NCBI RefSeq assembly: GCF_036013915.1
Contig: NZ_CP107899.1
Location: 6,221,001 to 6,285,000 of the forward strand
Reading direction: 5' to 3'
DNA length: 64,000 nt
From: Streptomyces sp. NBC_00464
GTDB taxonomy: Bacteria > Actinomycetota > Actinomycetes > Streptomycetales > Streptomycetaceae
Part shown: positions 15,734 to 24,137 of the stretch, one piece after another
How positions within the stretch are numbered: the first letter of the stretch is position 1
Layout of the letters: the number at the start of each line of letters is the position of its first letter
Position numbers and translations under genes: made by a program
The notes under the pieces: model-generated
Seen by the model: only the letters and a program-made list of their open reading frames with translations
What the model was told of the DNA's origin: nothing
Databases searched by the model: none

Positions 15734-16614
15734 GGCTTCAGGAGGGACAGGTCGCCGTCGTCACGGGCGCCGCGAGCGGCATCGGCCTCGCGATGGCCCG
15801 GCGGTTCGCCGCCGAGGGGCTGAAGGTCGTGCTCGCCGACGTGGAGGAGGGCGCACTCGACGAGGCGGCCGGTGAACTGCGCGCGGAGGGCGCGAAGGTG
15901 CTGGCCCGGCCCGTCGACGTCAGCGAGCGCGACTCCGTGCGGGCGCTGGCCGAGGCCGCGTACGACACCTTCGGCGCCGTACATGTGCTGTGCAACAACG
16001 CCGGGGTCGGCTCCGGGGCCGAGGGCCGGATGTGGGAGCACGAACCCAACGACTGGAAGTGGGCCTTCGCCGTCAACGTGTGGGGCGTCTTCCACGGCAT
16101 CCAGGCCTTCCTGCCGCGCATGCTGGCCGAAGGCACCCCCGGCCACGTCGTCAACACCTCGTCCGGTGACGGCGGGATCGCCCCGCTGCCCACCGCGTCC
16201 GTGTACGCGGTCACCAAGTCCGCCGTCGTCACGATGACCGAGTCGCTGTACGCCCATCTGAAGGCGGAGGGCGCGTCGGTCGGCGCCTCGGTCCTCTTCC
16301 CCGGCCCGCACATGCTGCGCACCGGACTGTGGGAGTCGCACCGCAACAGGCCCGAGCGGTACGCCAAGGAGCGCCCGCGCAGGACCCCGTACCGCAGCCT
16401 CGACCAGTGGGAGAAGGCCATGAAGGCGGGCGGCCACGAGGTGGAGTTCACGCCCGTCGAGGACGTCGCCGCGACCGTCGTGGACGGCATCCGCGCCGAC
16501 CGCTTCTGGATGCTGCCGGACAGCGAGCACAGCGACCGGCAGATCCGCGCCAGGTCGCAGTCGATGCTGGACCGGGCCAACCCGTCGTATCTGGAAAGTT
16601 TCGTACTCGACTGA
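15730..16614 (+). CDS. SDR family NAD(P)-dependent oxidoreductase
   Basis: This 294-residue classical short-chain dehydrogenase has TGAASGIG for dinucleotide binding, NNAG, and a YAVTK catalytic motif with an upstream Ser (SSGDGG). The C-terminal half is longer than FabG, with an insert rich in Arg (about residues 205-235). The ATG overlaps the previous stop (ATGA). It probably oxidises or reduces an intermediate handled by the decarboxylase-like and amidohydrolase neighbours. Confidence 0.85.
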   Translation: MRLQEGQVAVVTGAASGIGLAMARRFAAEGLKVVLADVEEGALDEAAGELRAEGAKVLARPVDVSERDSVRALAEAAYDTFGAVHVLCNNAGVGSGAEGRMWEHEPNDWKWAFAVNVWGVFHGIQAFLPRMLAEGTPGHVVNTSSGDGGIAPLPTASVYAVTKSAVVTMTESLYAHLKAEGASVGASVLFPGPHMLRTGLWESHRNRPERYAKERPRRTPYRSLDQWEKAMKAGGHEVEFTPVEDVAATVVDGIRADRFWMLPDSEHSDRQIRARSQSMLDRANPSYLESFVLD

Positions 16615-16631
16615 GGAGCCAGGTCCTAGCG

Positions 16632-17909
16632 ATGACTGACGACCCGTATCTGATCATCTCCTCCGACTGCCACGCCGGACTGCCCACCGAGGAGTACCGG
16701 CCCTACCTCGACAGCCGCTACCTCCGCGAGTTCGACGAGTTCCTGGACGGCCGCGACCGCCGCCGCGAGGAGATGACCCGCCTCGGCGTACGCAACGAGG
16801 CCTTCGCCGACAAGTGGTTCCACGACAACGAGGAAGGGCTGAAGGGCGGCTGGGACGCCACCCAGAGGCTCAAGGAGCTCGACGGCGACGGCGTGGCCGC
16901 CGAGGTCGTCTTCCCCGACGCGGACGCCGTCGACAGCCGCACAGCCGCCCCCTTCGGGGTCGGCCTCGGCCTCTCCGGCGACCAGGACCCCGAGCTGGGC
17001 ATGGCCGGCGCACAGGCCCACAACCGCTGGCTCGCCGACTTCGTCTCGCAGCACCCCGAACGCCACTGCGGCGTCGCGCTGCTGCCCGTCACCGGTGAGG
17101 TGGACCGGGTCGTCGCCGAGATCCACCGGGCGAAGGAGTCCGGCCTCGGCGCCCTGATGATCCCCTCCATGTGGGTGGACAAGGCTCCGTACCACGACCG
17201 CCGTTACGACCCCGTGTGGGCGGCCGCCGCCGAGGCCGCGATGCCGATCGTCACCCATTCCGGCGCCGCGCCCCGCCACGAGTACGGCGACCACCTCGGC
17301 ATCTACGTCTCCGAGGTCACCTGGTGGCCGTCCCGCCCGCTCTGGTTCCTCCTCTGGTCGGGCGCCTTCGAGCGCCACCCCGGGCTGAAGTTCGGCGTCG
17401 CCGAGTCCGGCTGCTGGTGGCTGCCGAACCTCCTGTGGTTCATGGACCGGCTCTACCTCGGCGCCCACGGCGGCAAGAAGCTCTCCCCGTTCGCCGAACT
17501 GAAGCGCCCACCGCACGAGTACCTCGACCGCCAGGTGTTCATCTGCGCCACCAACACCAAGCGCCGCGAGCTCGCCCAGCGGTACGAGATCGGCGTCGGC
17601 AACATCCTGTGGGGAAGCGACTTCCCGCATCCCGAGGGCACCTGGCCCAACACCGCGAACTGGCTGCGCAACACCTTCCACGACATCCCCGTCGCCGAGA
17701 CCCGGGTGATGCTGGGCCTCGCCGCCGCCGAGGTCTTCGGTTTCGACACGGACAAGCTCGCCCCGCTGGCGGCCCGCATCGGCCCCACCCCCGCCGACCT
17801 GGGCCAGAGCACCGACCAGGCGGCGGTCGAGGCCTCCTGGGCCCGCTCGCGGGACGTCGGCCGGCACTGGCTGACCGACCACGACTTCCCGGTTCTGGGG
17901 GCATCGTGA
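16632..17909 (+). CDS. Amidohydrolase_2 (ACMSD-like) family protein, copy A
   Basis: This 425-residue TIM-barrel protein begins YLIISSDCHAG, a DxH metal-site variant of the amidohydrolase_2 family. THSG near the middle and ILWGSDFPHPEG near residue 330 supply the other expected metal or catalytic residues. This family includes non-oxidative decarboxylases (ACMSD type) and hydrolases; the actual reaction is not known. It starts at ATG 16632 and its stop overlaps the GTG of a second copy, suggesting a paralogous pair acting together. Confidence 0.85.
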   Translation: MTDDPYLIISSDCHAGLPTEEYRPYLDSRYLREFDEFLDGRDRRREEMTRLGVRNEAFADKWFHDNEEGLKGGWDATQRLKELDGDGVAAEVVFPDADAVDSRTAAPFGVGLGLSGDQDPELGMAGAQAHNRWLADFVSQHPERHCGVALLPVTGEVDRVVAEIHRAKESGLGALMIPSMWVDKAPYHDRRYDPVWAAAAEAAMPIVTHSGAAPRHEYGDHLGIYVSEVTWWPSRPLWFLLWSGAFERHPGLKFGVAESGCWWLPNLLWFMDRLYLGAHGGKKLSPFAELKRPPHEYLDRQVFICATNTKRRELAQRYEIGVGNILWGSDFPHPEGTWPNTANWLRNTFHDIPVAETRVMLGLAAAEVFGFDTDKLAPLAARIGPTPADLGQSTDQAAVEASWARSRDVGRHWLTDHDFPVLGAS

Positions 17910-19132
17910 CCGACCGCTACACCGTCATCTCCGCCGACTGCCACGCCGGCGCCGACCTCCTGGACTACAAGCCGTACCTGGAGGCGAAGCACCACGACGA
18001 CTTCGACGCCTGGGCGGCGACCTACGTCAACCCGTACGAGGACCTGGTCGCCGACACCGCCGACCGCAACTGGAACTCGGACCGCCGCCTCGCCGACCTG
18101 GAGGCGGACGGCATCGTCGCGGAGGTCGTCTTCCCCAACACCATCCCGCCCTTCTTCCCCTCCGCCTCCCTGATGGCCCCGGCGCCCTCCCGCCAGGAGT
18201 ACGAACAGCGCTGGGCCGGGCTGCGCGCCCACAACCGCTGGCTCGCCGACTTCTGCGCGGCCGCCCCCGGCAGGCGGGCGGGCGTCGCCCAGATCCTCCT
18301 CAACGACCCGGCCGAAGCGGTGCGCGAGGTCCGGCGCACCAAGGAGGCGGGCCTCACCGGCGGCATCCTGCTGCCCGGCGCCCCGCCGGGCTCCGGCATC
18401 CCGGAGCTGTACTCCCAGGTGTACGACCCGCTGTGGGCGGTCTGCGCGGAGCTGGACGTACCCGTCAACCACCACGGCGGCTCCGCCTCCCCGCCGCTCG
18501 GCGACGAACCGGCGGCCCGCGCGGTCTTCATGGTCGAGACGACGTGGTTCTCGCACCGAGCGCTGTGGCACCTGATCTTCGGCGGTGCGTTCCGCCGTCA
18601 CCCCGATCTGAAGCTGGTCCTCACCGAACAGGGCTCCGGCTGGATCCCGGGCATCGTGGAGATGCTCGACTACTACCACGGCCGCCTGGTCGCGGCGGCG
18701 ACCCGGGCGGCCACCGCCGAGTCCAAGTTCGGCGCGGGGCTGTCGGCTTCGATGGGTGCACGCCCCAGCGAGGTCTGGCGCGACAACTGCTTCGTCGGCG
18801 CCAGCTTCATGCGCCCGCACGAGGTGCCGCTGCGCGACCGGATCGGCCTCGACAAGATCATGTGGGGCAGCGACTACCCGCACGACGAGGGCACCGCCCC
18901 GTACTCACGGGAGGGCCTGCGGATCGCGTACGCGGGACTGCCGCCGGCCGAGATCGCGGCCATGACCGGCGGAAACGCCGCCCGCGTCTACGGATTCGAC
19001 CTGCCGGCGCTGGACCGTATCGCCGCCACCGTCGGCCCGACGGTGGCGGAGATCGCCGAGCCTCTGAAGGAGGTCCCGCAGGACGCGACGAGCCCCGCCT
19101 TCGCGCCGGGTGGGTCGGTGCGGGTCTGGTGA
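17906..19132 (+). CDS. Amidohydrolase_2 (ACMSD-like) family protein, copy B
   Basis: This 408-residue paralogue of the preceding gene has the same landmarks: TVISADCHAG at the start, NHHGG, and IMWGSDYPHDEG near residue 320. Most of the sequence between landmarks has diverged, so the two are not a recent duplication and may form a heteromer or act on successive intermediates. It starts at a GTG overlapping the copy A stop (GTGA). Confidence 0.85.
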   Translation: MTDRYTVISADCHAGADLLDYKPYLEAKHHDDFDAWAATYVNPYEDLVADTADRNWNSDRRLADLEADGIVAEVVFPNTIPPFFPSASLMAPAPSRQEYEQRWAGLRAHNRWLADFCAAAPGRRAGVAQILLNDPAEAVREVRRTKEAGLTGGILLPGAPPGSGIPELYSQVYDPLWAVCAELDVPVNHHGGSASPPLGDEPAARAVFMVETTWFSHRALWHLIFGGAFRRHPDLKLVLTEQGSGWIPGIVEMLDYYHGRLVAAATRAATAESKFGAGLSASMGARPSEVWRDNCFVGASFMRPHEVPLRDRIGLDKIMWGSDYPHDEGTAPYSREGLRIAYAGLPPAEIAAMTGGNAARVYGFDLPALDRIAATVGPTVAEIAEPLKEVPQDATSPAFAPGGSVRVW

Positions 19133-19157
19133 CGCCCTGAGGTGAGACCATCCCCGG

Positions 19158-19871
19158 ATGACGGATACCCCGGCGCACGACGAACCCCATGGCGGCGGTC
19201 TGGGCGCGCGGCTCAACTGGCTGCGCGCCGCGGTCCTCGGGGCCAACGACGGTGTGGTCTCCACCGCCGGGCTCGTCGTCGGCGTCGCCGGGGCCACCGG
19301 GGACCGCGGCACGCTGCTGACGGCGGGCCTGGCCGGGCTGCTGGCCGGGTCCATGTCGATGGCGGCGGGCGAGTACGTGTCCGTCTCCACCCAGCGCGAT
19401 TCGGAGAAGGCCGCGCTGGCGACGGAGAAGCGCGAGCTACAGGAGACCCCGGAGGCGGAACTCGCCGAGCTCACCGGTCTGTTGCAGGGCAAGGGCCTGA
19501 GTCGCGAGGTGGCCCGCGAGGCCGCCGTCCAGCTCACCGAACGCGACGCGCTGCGCGCCCACGCGGAGGTCGAGCTGGGCATCGACCCGGACGACCTGAC
19601 GAACCCCTGGCACGCGGCGGGCGCCAGCTTCCTGGCGTTCACGGCAGGGGCGCTGCTGCCCCTGCTGGCGATCGTGCTGCCGCCGTCGTCGGTCCGCCTC
19701 CTGGTGACCGTGCTGTCGGTGCTCGCGGCGCTGGCCCTGACGGGCTGGTGGAGCGCCCGGCTGGGCGACGCGGCGGTGGGCCCGGCGGTGCTGCGCAACA
19801 TGGGCGGGGGAGCGGTGGCGATGGCCGTGACGTATGCGGCGGGGCAGCTGCTGGGGGCGGCCGGGGTCTGA
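19158..19871 (+). CDS. VIT1/CCC1 family iron/manganese transporter
   Basis: This 237-residue membrane protein has the VIT family pattern: an opening helix with LRAAVLGANDGVVSTAGLVVGV, then SMAAGEYVSVSTQRD, a cytoplasmic metal-binding helical region rich in Glu (about residues 90-145), and three further membrane helices. VIT proteins move Fe2+ or Mn2+ out of the cytosol. It starts 25 nt after the amidohydrolase cluster but is likely a separate function. Confidence 0.85.
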   Translation: MTDTPAHDEPHGGGLGARLNWLRAAVLGANDGVVSTAGLVVGVAGATGDRGTLLTAGLAGLLAGSMSMAAGEYVSVSTQRDSEKAALATEKRELQETPEAELAELTGLLQGKGLSREVAREAAVQLTERDALRAHAEVELGIDPDDLTNPWHAAGASFLAFTAGALLPLLAIVLPPSSVRLLVTVLSVLAALALTGWWSARLGDAAVGPAVLRNMGGGAVAMAVTYAAGQLLGAAGV

Positions 19872-19975
19872 GGCTCTCCTGTGGGAAGGTGCCAAAGACT
19901 GCTGACAACATGTCTCGCATACTTGTTGGTAACAACGTCTAGTCGGGGGCCGACCTGCGGCTCTACGGTGCAGGC

Positions 19976-20869
19976 ATGCCGACGAACCTGCCCGATGTAG
20001 TGCTCTGGTCCATACCGGCCTTCGTCCTGCTCACCGTCCTGGAAATGGCGCTCCACCACTTCCACCCCGACGAGGAGGCCGCCGGCTACGAGGCGAAGGA
20101 CGCCACCACCAGCATCACCATGGGGCTGGGCAGCCTGGCCTTCGACCTGCTGTGGAAAGTGCCCATCGTCGCGATCTACACCGCGGTGTACGAGCTGACC
20201 CCGCTCAGCATCCCCGTCCTGTGGTGGACCGTCCCCCTGATGCTGCTGGGGCAGGACTTCTTCTACTACTGGTCCCACCGCGGCCACCACGTCATCCGGA
20301 TCCTCTGGGCCTGCCACGTGGTCCACCACTCCAGCCGGAAGTTCAACCTCTCCACCGCGCTGCGCCAGCCCTGGACCTCGCTGACCGTCTGGCCGTTCTA
20401 CCTCCCGCTCATCGCCCTCGGCGTCCACCCGGCGGCGCTGGCCTTCTGCTCGTCGGCCAACCTCGTCTACCAGTTCTGGGTGCACACCGAGCGGATCGAC
20501 AAGCTGCCCCGGCCCTTCGAGTACGTACTGAACACGCCCTCCCACCACCGGGTGCACCACGCGTCCCAGGGCGGATACCTCGACCGGAACTTCGGCGGCA
20601 TCCTGATCGTGTGGGACCGGTGGTTCGGGTCCTTCACCGCGGAGACGGAGCGGCCCGTGTTCGGGCTCACCAAGAACATCGACACGTTCAACCCGCTGCG
20701 GGTCGCCACCCACGAGTACGCGGCCATCGCCCGCGACGTGCGCGCGGCGGGCAGCTGGAGCGAGCGGGCCGGGCGGGTCTTCCGCGGGCCCGGCTGGCAG
20801 CCGGCCGGGGCCATGGCGGGCCGCGGCAAGGCGGCCACTGCCGCCCCCGCGCGGGAGCGCACCGGATGA
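19976..20869 (+). CDS. Fatty acid hydroxylase superfamily protein, alkylglycerol monooxygenase-like
   Basis: This 297-residue integral membrane di-iron protein has the histidine motif set HRGHH (101-105), HVVHH (114-118), His170 and HHRVHH (190-195), and four or more hydrophobic helices. Segments such as HHSSRKFNLSTALRQ, LVYQFWVHTERI, YVLNTPSHHRVHH and a late GLTKNIDTFNP recall, from memory, eukaryotic alkylglycerol monooxygenase, which cleaves ether lipids. Automatic names are usually sterol desaturase. Its stop overlaps the start of a lysoplasmalogenase gene, which strengthens an ether-lipid role. A TACGGT -10-like box lies 6 nt before the ATG. Confidence 0.8.
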   Translation: MPTNLPDVVLWSIPAFVLLTVLEMALHHFHPDEEAAGYEAKDATTSITMGLGSLAFDLLWKVPIVAIYTAVYELTPLSIPVLWWTVPLMLLGQDFFYYWSHRGHHVIRILWACHVVHHSSRKFNLSTALRQPWTSLTVWPFYLPLIALGVHPAALAFCSSANLVYQFWVHTERIDKLPRPFEYVLNTPSHHRVHHASQGGYLDRNFGGILIVWDRWFGSFTAETERPVFGLTKNIDTFNPLRVATHEYAAIARDVRAAGSWSERAGRVFRGPGWQPAGAMAGRGKAATAAPARERTG

Positions 20870-21558
20870 GCGCCGCCCCGCTCCCCGACGACCGGCGGGA
20901 GCGTTGGGTACGTCCCCTGCTCATCGCCTTCGTCGTCGCGTGCGTCGCCGACCTCGCCGGGGTCCTCGCCGACAGCGACGTCCTCCACCTCGTCGCCAAG
21001 CCGCTGCTGATGCCGCTGCTCGCCGCGTACGCCTTCGCCCGGCGCGGGCCCCGGCTGCTGATCGCCGCCCTGCTCTGCGGCTGGATCGGCGACGTGTTCC
21101 TGCTGGCCGACGCCGACCTCGCCTTTCTCGTCGGGATGGGCGGATTCGCCGCAGGACACCTCTGCTACCTGCGGCTCTTCGGGCGGGCCCGGGGCGCCCT
21201 GCTGCCCGGCATCGGGTACGCGGTGGTCCTGACCGTCTTCGTCGTCCTGATCTGGGACGGGCTGCCGGCCGGGCTACGGGTCCCGATGGCCGGGTACAGC
21301 CTGCTGCTGACCGCCATGGCCTACCGCTCCGGCGTCCTCGGCCGGTACGCGGCCACCGGAGGCGCGCTCTTCCTGCTCTCCGACGCGCTGATCGCCACCG
21401 GCATCGCCGACTGGCCGCAGCTGCCCGCCCCCGACTTCTGGGTCATGCTCACCTACGTCGCGGCGCAGTTCCTGCTGACCCTGGGCGTGCTCGCGCCGGG
21501 GGCGAAAGGGGCCGGTGCGGTCCTCGGGGCGTACCGTGAGCGGAGTATCAGCATCTGA
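20866..21558 (+). CDS. Lysoplasmalogenase (YhhN/TMEM86 family)
   Basis: This 230-residue protein has about eight hydrophobic helices and the family motifs KPLLMP and CGWIGDVFLL, with a later LFLLSDALIA carrying the second conserved Asp. TMEM86/YhhN enzymes hydrolyse the vinyl-ether bond of lysoplasmalogens at the membrane. It is translationally coupled (ATGA) to the alkylglycerol monooxygenase-like gene, so the pair may process ether phospholipids. Confidence 0.82.
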   Translation: MSAAPLPDDRRERWVRPLLIAFVVACVADLAGVLADSDVLHLVAKPLLMPLLAAYAFARRGPRLLIAALLCGWIGDVFLLADADLAFLVGMGGFAAGHLCYLRLFGRARGALLPGIGYAVVLTVFVVLIWDGLPAGLRVPMAGYSLLLTAMAYRSGVLGRYAATGGALFLLSDALIATGIADWPQLPAPDFWVMLTYVAAQFLLTLGVLAPGAKGAGAVLGAYRERSISI

Positions 21559-21579
21559 GATCAGCAAGGACCCCCACGC

Positions 21580-22623
21580 ATGCGCGCCACCGTCATTCAC
21601 GCCCCCCACGACATCCGCGTGGCCGAGGTCCCGGACCCGGTGATCCAGCAGCCCACCGACGTGGTGCTGCGGGTCCTGCGGGCCTGCATCTGCGGCAGCG
21701 ACCTGTGGGCCTACCGCGGCGAGTCCGCCCGGCAGCCCGGCCAGCGCATCGGCCACGAGTTCCTGGGGATCGTCGAGGAGGCGGGCTCCGAGGTCAACGG
21801 CTTCTCCGCCGGCGACCTCGTCGTCGCCCCCTTCGTCTGGTCCGACGGCACCTGCGCCTACTGCGCCGAGGGCCTGACCACCTCCTGCCCGCAGGGCGGC
21901 TTCTGGGGCTCGGTCGGCTCCGACGGCGGGCAGGGTGAGGCCGTGCGCGTCCCGTTCGCCGACGGCACGCTGGTCAAGCTCCCGGCCGCCGCGGCATCGG
22001 ACGACCACCTGCTCACCGCGCTCCTGGCCCTCTCCGACGTCCTCGGCACCGGCCACCACGCAGCCGTCGGCGCCGGTGTGAAGCCGGGCTCCACGGTCGC
22101 CGTCGTCGGTGACGGCGCCGTCGGGCTGTGCGGCGTCATGGCCGCCAAGCGGCTCGGCGCCGAGCGCATCATCGCGCTGGGCCGCCACCAGGTCCGCACC
22201 GACATCGCCCGCACCTTCGGTGCCACGGACGTCGTCGCCGAGCGCGGCGAGGCGGCCGTCGCGGCGGTACGGGAACTGCTCGGCGGCGAGGGCGCCCACG
22301 CGGTGATCGAGGCCGTCGGCACCGAGCAGTCGATGCGCACCGCTGTCGACATCACCCGTGACGGCGGCTCGATCGGCTACGTCGGCGTGCCGCACGGCAG
22401 CGGCACCGGACTGGACCTCGGCGTCATGTTCGACCGGAACATCGCCCTGCGCGGCGGGGTCGCCCCCGTCCGCACCTACATTCCGGAGCTGCTCCCCGAC
22501 GTCCTGTCCGGCACGCTCGACCCGTCGCCCGTCTTCGACCTGGCCATCGGCCTCGACGAGGTTCCGGCCGGCTACAAGGCGATGGACGAGCGCACGGCGC
22601 TGAAGGTCCTCATCAAGCCGTGA
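21580..22623 (+). CDS. Zinc-dependent alcohol dehydrogenase family protein
   Basis: This 347-residue medium-chain dehydrogenase has the catalytic zinc ligands CGSD and GHE near the N-terminus and the nucleotide-binding VVGDGAVG. The structural zinc lobe is unusual: DGTCAYCAEGLTTSC offers only three cysteines instead of four, with Asp or Gly where the first would be. The substrate is unknown. It starts at an ATG 21 nt after the lysoplasmalogenase stop and may share its transcript. The 3' end overlaps the convergent CoA-transferase gene by 11 bp. Confidence 0.85.
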   Translation: MRATVIHAPHDIRVAEVPDPVIQQPTDVVLRVLRACICGSDLWAYRGESARQPGQRIGHEFLGIVEEAGSEVNGFSAGDLVVAPFVWSDGTCAYCAEGLTTSCPQGGFWGSVGSDGGQGEAVRVPFADGTLVKLPAAAASDDHLLTALLALSDVLGTGHHAAVGAGVKPGSTVAVVGDGAVGLCGVMAAKRLGAERIIALGRHQVRTDIARTFGATDVVAERGEAAVAAVRELLGGEGAHAVIEAVGTEQSMRTAVDITRDGGSIGYVGVPHGSGTGLDLGVMFDRNIALRGGVAPVRTYIPELLPDVLSGTLDPSPVFDLAIGLDEVPAGYKAMDERTALKVLIKP

Positions 22624-24034
22624 GCCAGGCGGCCGCGTCCGCCCCCAGCGGTCCTGGCGGACGCGACCAGTCGGCGGGTGCGCCGTCGAAAGCGACCGGT
22701 GGCAGTGCGTGGCGCAGGCGTCCCACGGGGCTGTCGGTCTCGGTGAGCCACTTCTCCGGGGCGTACGTGCCGTCCTGCGCCGCAGGATCCGCCGGGGCCG
22801 GGATCTCGTCGGTCAGCCAGGCGGCGGTGCGGGCGAGCGAGAGCGTGGCCAGCCGCGAGCCGCCCTCGTCGTGCTGCTCGGTCAGCGCCCGCAGTACGGC
22901 GCCGGCCAGCAGATAGCCCGTGCCGTGGTCCAGCGCCTGGGCGGGCAGCGCCCCCGGCGGGCCGTCGGGCGCTCCTGGCCCGGCCTCGGCGACGGCGATG
23001 CCGGTGGCGACCTGCACCACGCTGTCGAAACCGCGCTGCCGGGCCCATGGGCCGTGCCCCCAGGCCGACAGCCGGGCGATCACCAGGCCCGGCCTGCGTG
23101 CGGCCAGGGAATCCGGGGCCAGCCCGAACCGATCCAGCGCACCGGGCCGGTATCCGGTGACGACCACGTCCGCCCCGGCCAGCAGTTCGTCGAAAGAGGC
23201 CCGTCCGGCGCGGCTCGCCAGGTCGATGCTCACCGACCGCTTCCCGAACCCCGTGTCGTTGTGCGCGTCCTGGCTCTCCGGGAGCTGAGGGGCGTCGATG
23301 CGCAGCACGTCGGCGCCGAGCAGCGCGAGTGTGCGGGTGGCGACCGGCCCCGCGGTGACCCGGGTGAGGTCCAGGACGCGAAGTCCCGCCGCGGGCCGCA
23401 GCGGTACGCCGGTGAGCGGGGCCGTCCGCCGCACCGGTGCGGCGTCGATCCGCTCCCGCCGCACCAGCGGCACACCGGAGAGCGCGATGCGGCGCGGGTC
23501 GGCGGCCCACTCCCCGGGTGTCCTGGCGGCCACGGCCAGCCCGCCCGCGGCGTACACCGTCCGCTCGATCTCGGCCGCCCGCCGCCCGGCGAAGGACGCG
23601 GCCACGGCATCGACGGCCGGCTCGTCGGCGGTGTCCGCGGACAGCCCCAGCGTGGCCAGCAACCGGGCCCGATGATGGGGGTAGTTGGCGTGCGTACGGA
23701 CCCAGCCGTCGGCCGTGCGCCAGAACCGGGAGAGCGGGGCGAAATTGGCCGGGGCGCGGCCGTCGATCCGCAGATGGCGCTCGCTGACGAACGCGGTGGC
23801 CACCGCACCGTCGTCGATCCGGACGAGGGGCACGGGCCCGCCGGTGCGGCGGGCCGCCAGTTCGGCTGCGGCCAGGGAACAGACCGCGACCGTGGCGCGG
23901 GCCAGCTCGCTCACGGGCAGCCGGGCGGGGAGCAGCCCGGCCGGTCCTGCGGTCTCGATCCGGGCGAGAAGCGCGGGGTCACCGCCGAGAGCGGCCCAGG
24001 CCTGCTCCGTACCGGAGACGGGAGTATGCGTCAT
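22613..24034 (-). CDS. CoA-transferase family III (CaiB/BaiF) protein
   Basis: This 473-residue protein covers the family III CoA-transferase fold. The second half starts with the canonical LRVLDLTRVTAGPVATRTLA, followed by ADVLRIDAP and FGKRSVSIDLAS. The N-terminal 220 residues are related but degenerate (RFWRTADGWVRTHANYPHH), suggesting a fused tandem architecture. Family III enzymes move CoA between carboxylic acids. The ATG at 24034 opens MTHTPVSGTEQAW; longer starts would lie in the terminator region of the S8 gene. Confidence 0.8.
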   Translation of the reverse strand: MTHTPVSGTEQAWAALGGDPALLARIETAGPAGLLPARLPVSELARATVAVCSLAAAELAARRTGGPVPLVRIDDGAVATAFVSERHLRIDGRAPANFAPLSRFWRTADGWVRTHANYPHHRARLLATLGLSADTADEPAVDAVAASFAGRRAAEIERTVYAAGGLAVAARTPGEWAADPRRIALSGVPLVRRERIDAAPVRRTAPLTGVPLRPAAGLRVLDLTRVTAGPVATRTLALLGADVLRIDAPQLPESQDAHNDTGFGKRSVSIDLASRAGRASFDELLAGADVVVTGYRPGALDRFGLAPDSLAARRPGLVIARLSAWGHGPWARQRGFDSVVQVATGIAVAEAGPGAPDGPPGALPAQALDHGTGYLLAGAVLRALTEQHDEGGSRLATLSLARTAAWLTDEIPAPADPAAQDGTYAPEKWLTETDSPVGRLRHALPPVAFDGAPADWSRPPGPLGADAAAWLTA

Positions 24035-24091
24035 CCCCGCACTATGGCACTCAGTGCCAGGTGTGTGACAGGGGCCGGACGGCGGCCGGGC

Positions 24092-24126
24092 AGGGGCCGG
24101 CACGGATGGTGCCCGTGCCGGCCCCT
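24092..24126 (-). terminator. Hairpin downstream of the subtilisin gene
   Basis: AGGGGCCGGCACGG-7 nt-CCGTGCCGGCCCCT is a perfect 14-bp stem 12 nt past the stop of the S8 peptidase gene (transcribed leftward). Confidence 0.7.
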
Positions 24127-24137
24127 CTCGCCGTCAC

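Noticed and set aside
14164..19132. A secondary-metabolite biosynthetic gene cluster
   Set aside because: No synthase, tailoring or resistance genes. The enzymes fit a small catabolic route better.
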